NCBI GenBank assembly: GCA_949126835.1
Contig: OX421497.1
Location: forward strand, 44,228,226 to 44,292,225
Reading direction: 5' to 3'
Length of the DNA: 64,000 nt
From: Anisus vortex
Taxonomy: Eukaryota > Mollusca > Gastropoda > Planorbidae
Positions 61,001 through 64,000 of the stretch are shown here, piece by piece. Within the stretch, counting starts at the first letter, position 1; each line of letters begins with the position of its first letter. The notes beneath the pieces are model-generated. The model did no database searches. It was not told where the DNA came from and saw only the letters and a list, made by a program, of their open reading frames with translations. The position numbers were made by a program, and so were the translations under genes.

Positions 61001-63656
61001 AGTATGAATTTTGGCTGATGATTCAAGTGAGAGATTAGTGATTAGGTTCAGTGGTCCCTACAAAGATTGTGAAATTGAGAATAGAATAAGTTGATACTCA
61101 AAAAAGAGCCTTGAGTGCCCTATTCTTATTTTATAAGTTTACAGACGTTCCTTCTAGATAGAAGATTATTACGTCCACTAGGCCCAAAACTCCTGCAGGG
61201 CGACAGGGATCTGTCGGTGGCAGGGATAGAACCCGCGACCTGTCTGTTGGTTTTTAGTTGACAGTCCGGTGAGCTAACCGCTGGACCAGCCGGCTTCACA
61301 ACATGATTTAAGTGAGAGATTAGTGATTAGGTTCAGTTGTCCCTACAATGATTGTGAAATTGATAATAGAATTAGTTGATACTCAAAAAAGAGCCTTGAG
61401 TACCCTATTCAACATTACAATATGGTTCTATGTGGCTTACACTCGGCTGCTGCAATGTTGATAATTCAGAACATCTGTAACTGTTAAACCTTATTTGACC
61501 TGCCCTATATAAAAAAAAACTTTTAGTTTTAGGGAAATATATTTTTGAATTTGGATGATTTGTTCTAAGAAACTTTCTTTCAATTTACATTTTAGTATAC
61601 CGGTACAAATAAAAAAAAAAATTTACTAAATATTTTGTGTTTCAGAAGCAACCAATGAAGATTTTGAACAAACCATTGATCTCAACAAAGAGTTTGCACA
61701 GTCCATGGCAGCAGACGTAGGGCATCATCCTTTTGCTGCCATGGTTGAAAACCCAGACAAGGTGAAGGCCAGCAGAATGCTGAAAACAAATGCAGAGGAG
61801 ATTCGAAAACATGAAGCCAGGAGGAGGTAATTCTTTATGAATGCTTCCAACAAATGGGTGATTGATAATAATGATAGCATCTTTAGATGTTAACAATTAT
61901 AACATCTTTCCGATATAAACTATTACATCAAAGACCATGCTCTATGTGTATGAATAGGTTAAGCCTATTCCTTCAATAAGCACTTTTGGAAGCCACAAAG
62001 ACAATGCCTGATTTCTGCATCCTCTTATTTGAACAGATGCTCTTTGTATACAGAAGATTATTATGACATCTAGCAGATTATCCTTAGAGCTAATGGAGGA
62101 GTCTTAATTAGGTGTGACCTTTTGAACTGTAATGTTCGTGAACTTCCTGTTCTATTGTTAAACTAATAAACAAAAAAAGCATGCTTTTACTGGTGTTTGA
62201 CAATTGATTTCAACCTCGACGGCCAGTTCTAGTCTTTTAGAATTATACAAAGGATACAATATTAGTTATGAGGAATCCGTTTTTAACATCAAAAGTGAGT
62301 AGGCGATAATTAATACTCAAGTGTCAGTTGCGTGAGCTAAAATGTTTATTTGTTTACAAAATAAATGAGTCAAGAGTTGCGTTTTCTTGGTTATTGAAAA
62401 ACAAAATGCGTAAATTCATAAAAACGAATAACAAAAATTCTTTTCAAATCTTTTGCATTAAGCAATAAGTTTGATATTTTAAAAAGGTGATTTTTCACTT
62501 CTGACTTCCACAATACATTTTTTTATTTTGTAAACATCTTTTGGAAATGAAATAAATTTTAATCCCCAACAAATTTAAGTACAACCAGTAAAGTAGCACA
62601 CAGACATTGTTTCGAAGAAAATGATCGAATAAGAACGGAAATGTTATTGCATGTGACCTTTTATGCATGCATACACGTTAATACTTGTCCATACTGCTGT
62701 CCAATCCCAAAATACATGTGGATTCTTATTGTTAGGTTACCTTTGTTGAAGAGGTTTATAGGGCTATAGAGTCAAGATTTAATTTATGTTAAGGAAATAA
62801 TCCTTTTAAATCAGTTTACAAAATTTAAATAAACGTTGACCCCACCTTTCTATTCACACACAAAGATTCTATACAACTTGACAAAACAATTTTTTAGCTT
62901 TTATGTATAATGAATGAATAGTCTTGAACAAATTCAGAATTAAATTTCACTTTTGAATGTTTGGTTAGTCCTTTTTCTACAAGTTTTATCTTTATTTATC
63001 ATGCCCCCCCACAGTGGCCGAGCGGCAGCGCGTTGGACTGGCAATCTGAAGGTTCTGGGTTCGAATCCTGGTGCAGGCTAGGATTTTTTCCCGGGACTTG
63101 AGGGTGCCCCTGAGTCCACCCAGCTCTGATGGGTACCTGACACTAGTTGGGGTAAAGTAAATGCGGCTGGGCGTTGTGCTGGCCACACATCCCCTCGTAT
63201 ACCATGGCCACAGAAACTGGTGAACGCTGCTTCACCAGTCGTATGATCAGTTTGGACCTTTACTTATCATTCCCTCCACTGCCTCCCATTGTCCTTGCTG
63301 GATTTCGATGCAGGTTTGAAGCCTTGACAGTTTCCAAAATCTAAGATCTGTTATCTCTAAAGTTTACTGAACCATTTTATAAATTTCATGGGTAAAAAGT
63401 AGATTCAAAGGTATGGTTCATTTGTTTTGATATGTACAGACATTAGTATCATTGACGACCTTAAAAGCTACATGAGCTAAAGGACTATCTCTACCTTTCC
63501 AGGTATGAAATTTTGCTGAAGAAAGCTAAAACTGAAGACCTCACCGATATAGCAGCCCTACATTGCATTTTCCGAACTGGCGTCGACAGACTGGGTCGTC
63601 CCATAGTGGTGGTGGTGGGAAAAAATTACCCCGCCTATGCAGTTGATCCAGAGAAG
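55055..63656 (+). CDS. GDAP2: Ganglioside-induced differentiation-associated protein 2, 3' end outside window
   Basis: Macro domain plus CRAL-TRIO (Sec14-like) protein. Exons: 55055-55218, 56096-56238, 56854-57007, 57793-57881, 58712-58791, 59430-59592, 61646-61826, 63503-63656; a donor gtaag follows, so the gene continues beyond the window. 376 codons are visible. GDAP2 blocks: VRSPFPWRNDLNVKIALW (residues 38-55), macro domain to about residue 223 (THATNEHMNDNNPMSEELF, TGEAKLSKGHNLPARYVIHS, HTMKRNYPSEKGAHIAIRTV), LPLYFPRDSSEED, then VIKERQIRI. The CRAL-TRIO part begins near residue 345 with EDLTDIAALHCIFRTGVDRLGRP. The start Met is the first in frame after a likely 5' UTR splice acceptor (tttgtag near 54965). 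Introns hold SINEs, a MITE and a 29-copy 33-bp minisatellite. GDAP2's biochemical role is poorly defined. Confidence 0.95.
55445..55580 (+). mobile_element. tRNA-derived SINE, family 2, in GDAP2 intron 1
   Basis: Degenerate head followed by ggttctatccc (box B-like), gtagttttgagcctagtgg and acgtaataatcttctattt, ending cttataaat. Confidence 0.65.
55815..56031 (+). mobile_element. SINE family 1, degenerate, in GDAP2 intron 1
   Basis: cagtggtctagcctaaagtg head, gggtacctgacattagttgg, gagcattgtgtttgctacac and a ttggtccaaaagg-like tail. It ends about 65 bp before GDAP2 exon 2. Confidence 0.68.
57248..57519 (-). mobile_element. SINE family 1, in GDAP2 intron 3
   Basis: Reverse-complement copy: ttgatccatagggcttgtga, ttgtgtggccagcacaattt, tcaccaggaatcagaccca, and head cgctgtcactcggccactga. 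Confidence 0.78.
58170..58635 (-). mobile_element. SINE family 1 interrupted by a MITE, in GDAP2 intron 4
   Basis: Tail at 58190 (cggaccaaatagatcatag), body gttgtgtggccaggacaatg, box B region accaagattcaaacctagaa, then the MITE at 58444-58619, after which the SINE head resumes (accccatgacatagcg). Confidence 0.78.
58444..58619. mobile_element. hAT-type MITE with perfect 8-bp target duplication, inserted in a SINE head
   Basis: Inverted ends caggggcgaagccag and tggcttcgcccctg; both flanks are exactly accccatg. It interrupts the tRNA-like head of the minus-strand SINE starting at 58170. Located in GDAP2 intron 4. Confidence 0.87.
58880..58975. repeat. 12-bp satellite in GDAP2 intron 5
   Basis: About eight units of gttagtctagta with one variant (gttattctagta). 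Confidence 0.85.
58973..59243 (-). mobile_element. SINE family 1, in GDAP2 intron 5
   Basis: Reverse-complement copy from cagaccaatttgatccatag to head cgcttggccaccatgtccc. A 12-bp satellite (tagtctagtagt) abuts its tail. Confidence 0.8.
59606..60562. repeat. 33-bp tandem repeat, 29 copies, in GDAP2 intron 6
   Basis: Units start gtcattcagttcagtg and end gttttacaa, at exact 33-bp spacing; the first two and one middle copy read gatgtt. The array starts 14 bp after the exon 6 donor. All three plus-strand frames are open for long distances, so the 325-codon frame is not a gene. Confidence 0.93.
61021..61411. repeat. About 107-bp direct repeat flanking a SINE
   Basis: 61021-61127 and 61305-61411 share gtgagagattagtgattagg and ttgatactcaaaaaagagcc with few mismatches. 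The SINE at 61131-61294 lies between. Too long for a target-site duplication. Confidence 0.8.
61131..61294 (-). mobile_element. tRNA-derived SINE, family 2, in GDAP2 intron 6
   Basis: On the minus strand: head gccggctggtccagcggtta, gctcaccggactgtcaac, ggttctatccctgcc, cctgcaggagttttgggcc, then a tagtggacgtaataatc tail. The most complete family 2 copy here. It sits between two roughly 107-bp direct repeats (61021-61127 and 61305-61411). Confidence 0.78.
63011..63266 (+). mobile_element. SINE family 1, best preserved copy, in GDAP2 intron 7
   Basis: Head acagtggccgagcggcagcg, box B gggttcgaatcctggtg, cccgggacttgagggtg, ctgggcgttgtgctggcc, tail agtttggacctttac. The head keeps both pol III boxes but does not fold as a tRNA. 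Confidence 0.87.
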
Positions 63657-63737
63657 GTAAGATAGATAGATGTAACAACAGGTTCTTTTGTAATTCAAAT
63701 TCAGTTGTTAATTTTTTGTTAGCTGGTCTCATCTTTA

Positions 63738-63950
63738 AGCAACCCTAGCAACTCTGAATATATAGCAACTCTAAATATATAGCAACTCTGAATATATAGC
63801 AACTCTGAATATATAGCAACTCTAAATATATAGCAACTCTAAATATATAGCAACTCTAAATATATAGCAACTCTAAATATATAGCAACTCTGAATATATA
63901 GCAACTCTGAATATATAGCAACTCTGAATGTATAGCAACTCTGAATGATG
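63738..63950. repeat. 17-bp tandem repeat in GDAP2 intron 8
   Basis: About 12 units of agcaactctgaatatat, with gaat/aaat variation. Confidence 0.9.
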
Positions 63951-64000
63951 ATAAAAAAATAACACAATAAAGTTTTTCAAAGCCAATGTAATATATATAT

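Overview
This window is animal nuclear DNA. It is AT-rich, with long spliceosomal introns, tRNA-derived SINEs, a non-LTR retrotransposon, hAT transposons and many minisatellites. Gene content (a globin X-like gene, MPC1, CSTF2, GDAP2) and repeat style suggest an invertebrate, most likely a mollusc and perhaps a gastropod. The species is an inference; no diagnostic marker is present.

Layout. 1-14.8 kb holds no host protein gene. It carries SINEs, a hAT-type MITE, a nearly complete non-LTR retrotransposon on the minus strand (3797-7430), LINE debris, and two tRNA-Arg(UCG) genes inside a duplicated block (11397-11469 and 12681-12753). 15.0-17.2 kb is a two-exon globin X-like gene on the plus strand; its intron holds an inverted-repeat (foldback-like) element inserted in GATA satellite. 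17.2-33.1 kb is repeat-rich intergenic DNA. 33.1-36.7 kb is MPC1 (mitochondrial pyruvate carrier 1) on the minus strand. 37.4-52.0 kb is CSTF2 (CstF-64), plus strand, 11 coding exons, sharing a head-to-head promoter region with MPC1. Its first intron contains a minisatellite split by a frameshifted hAT transposon. 55.1 kb to beyond the window end is GDAP2 (macro domain followed by a CRAL-TRIO domain), plus strand, eight coding exons visible.

Most striking observation. The MPC1 reading frame cannot be joined from its ordinary exons: exactly four bases are missing between coding exon 1 and a 16-nt exon. Those bases (CACG, completing the conserved Ser-Thr before His-Phe-Trp-Gly-Pro) occur between a perfect acceptor (tatag) and donor (gtaag) inside every unit of a 44-bp tandem repeat in the intron. 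There are 19 copies, all with an intact core. MPC1 therefore appears to contain a 4-nt microexon amplified into a 19-fold redundant array, from which splicing must use one copy (or a number equal to 1 modulo 3). This rests on sequence reading only and needs RNA data.

The host genes are unrelated in function: oxygen-binding membrane globin, mitochondrial pyruvate import, mRNA 3'-end formation, and a macro/Sec14-like protein. Only MPC1 and CSTF2 show a structural link, the divergent promoter.
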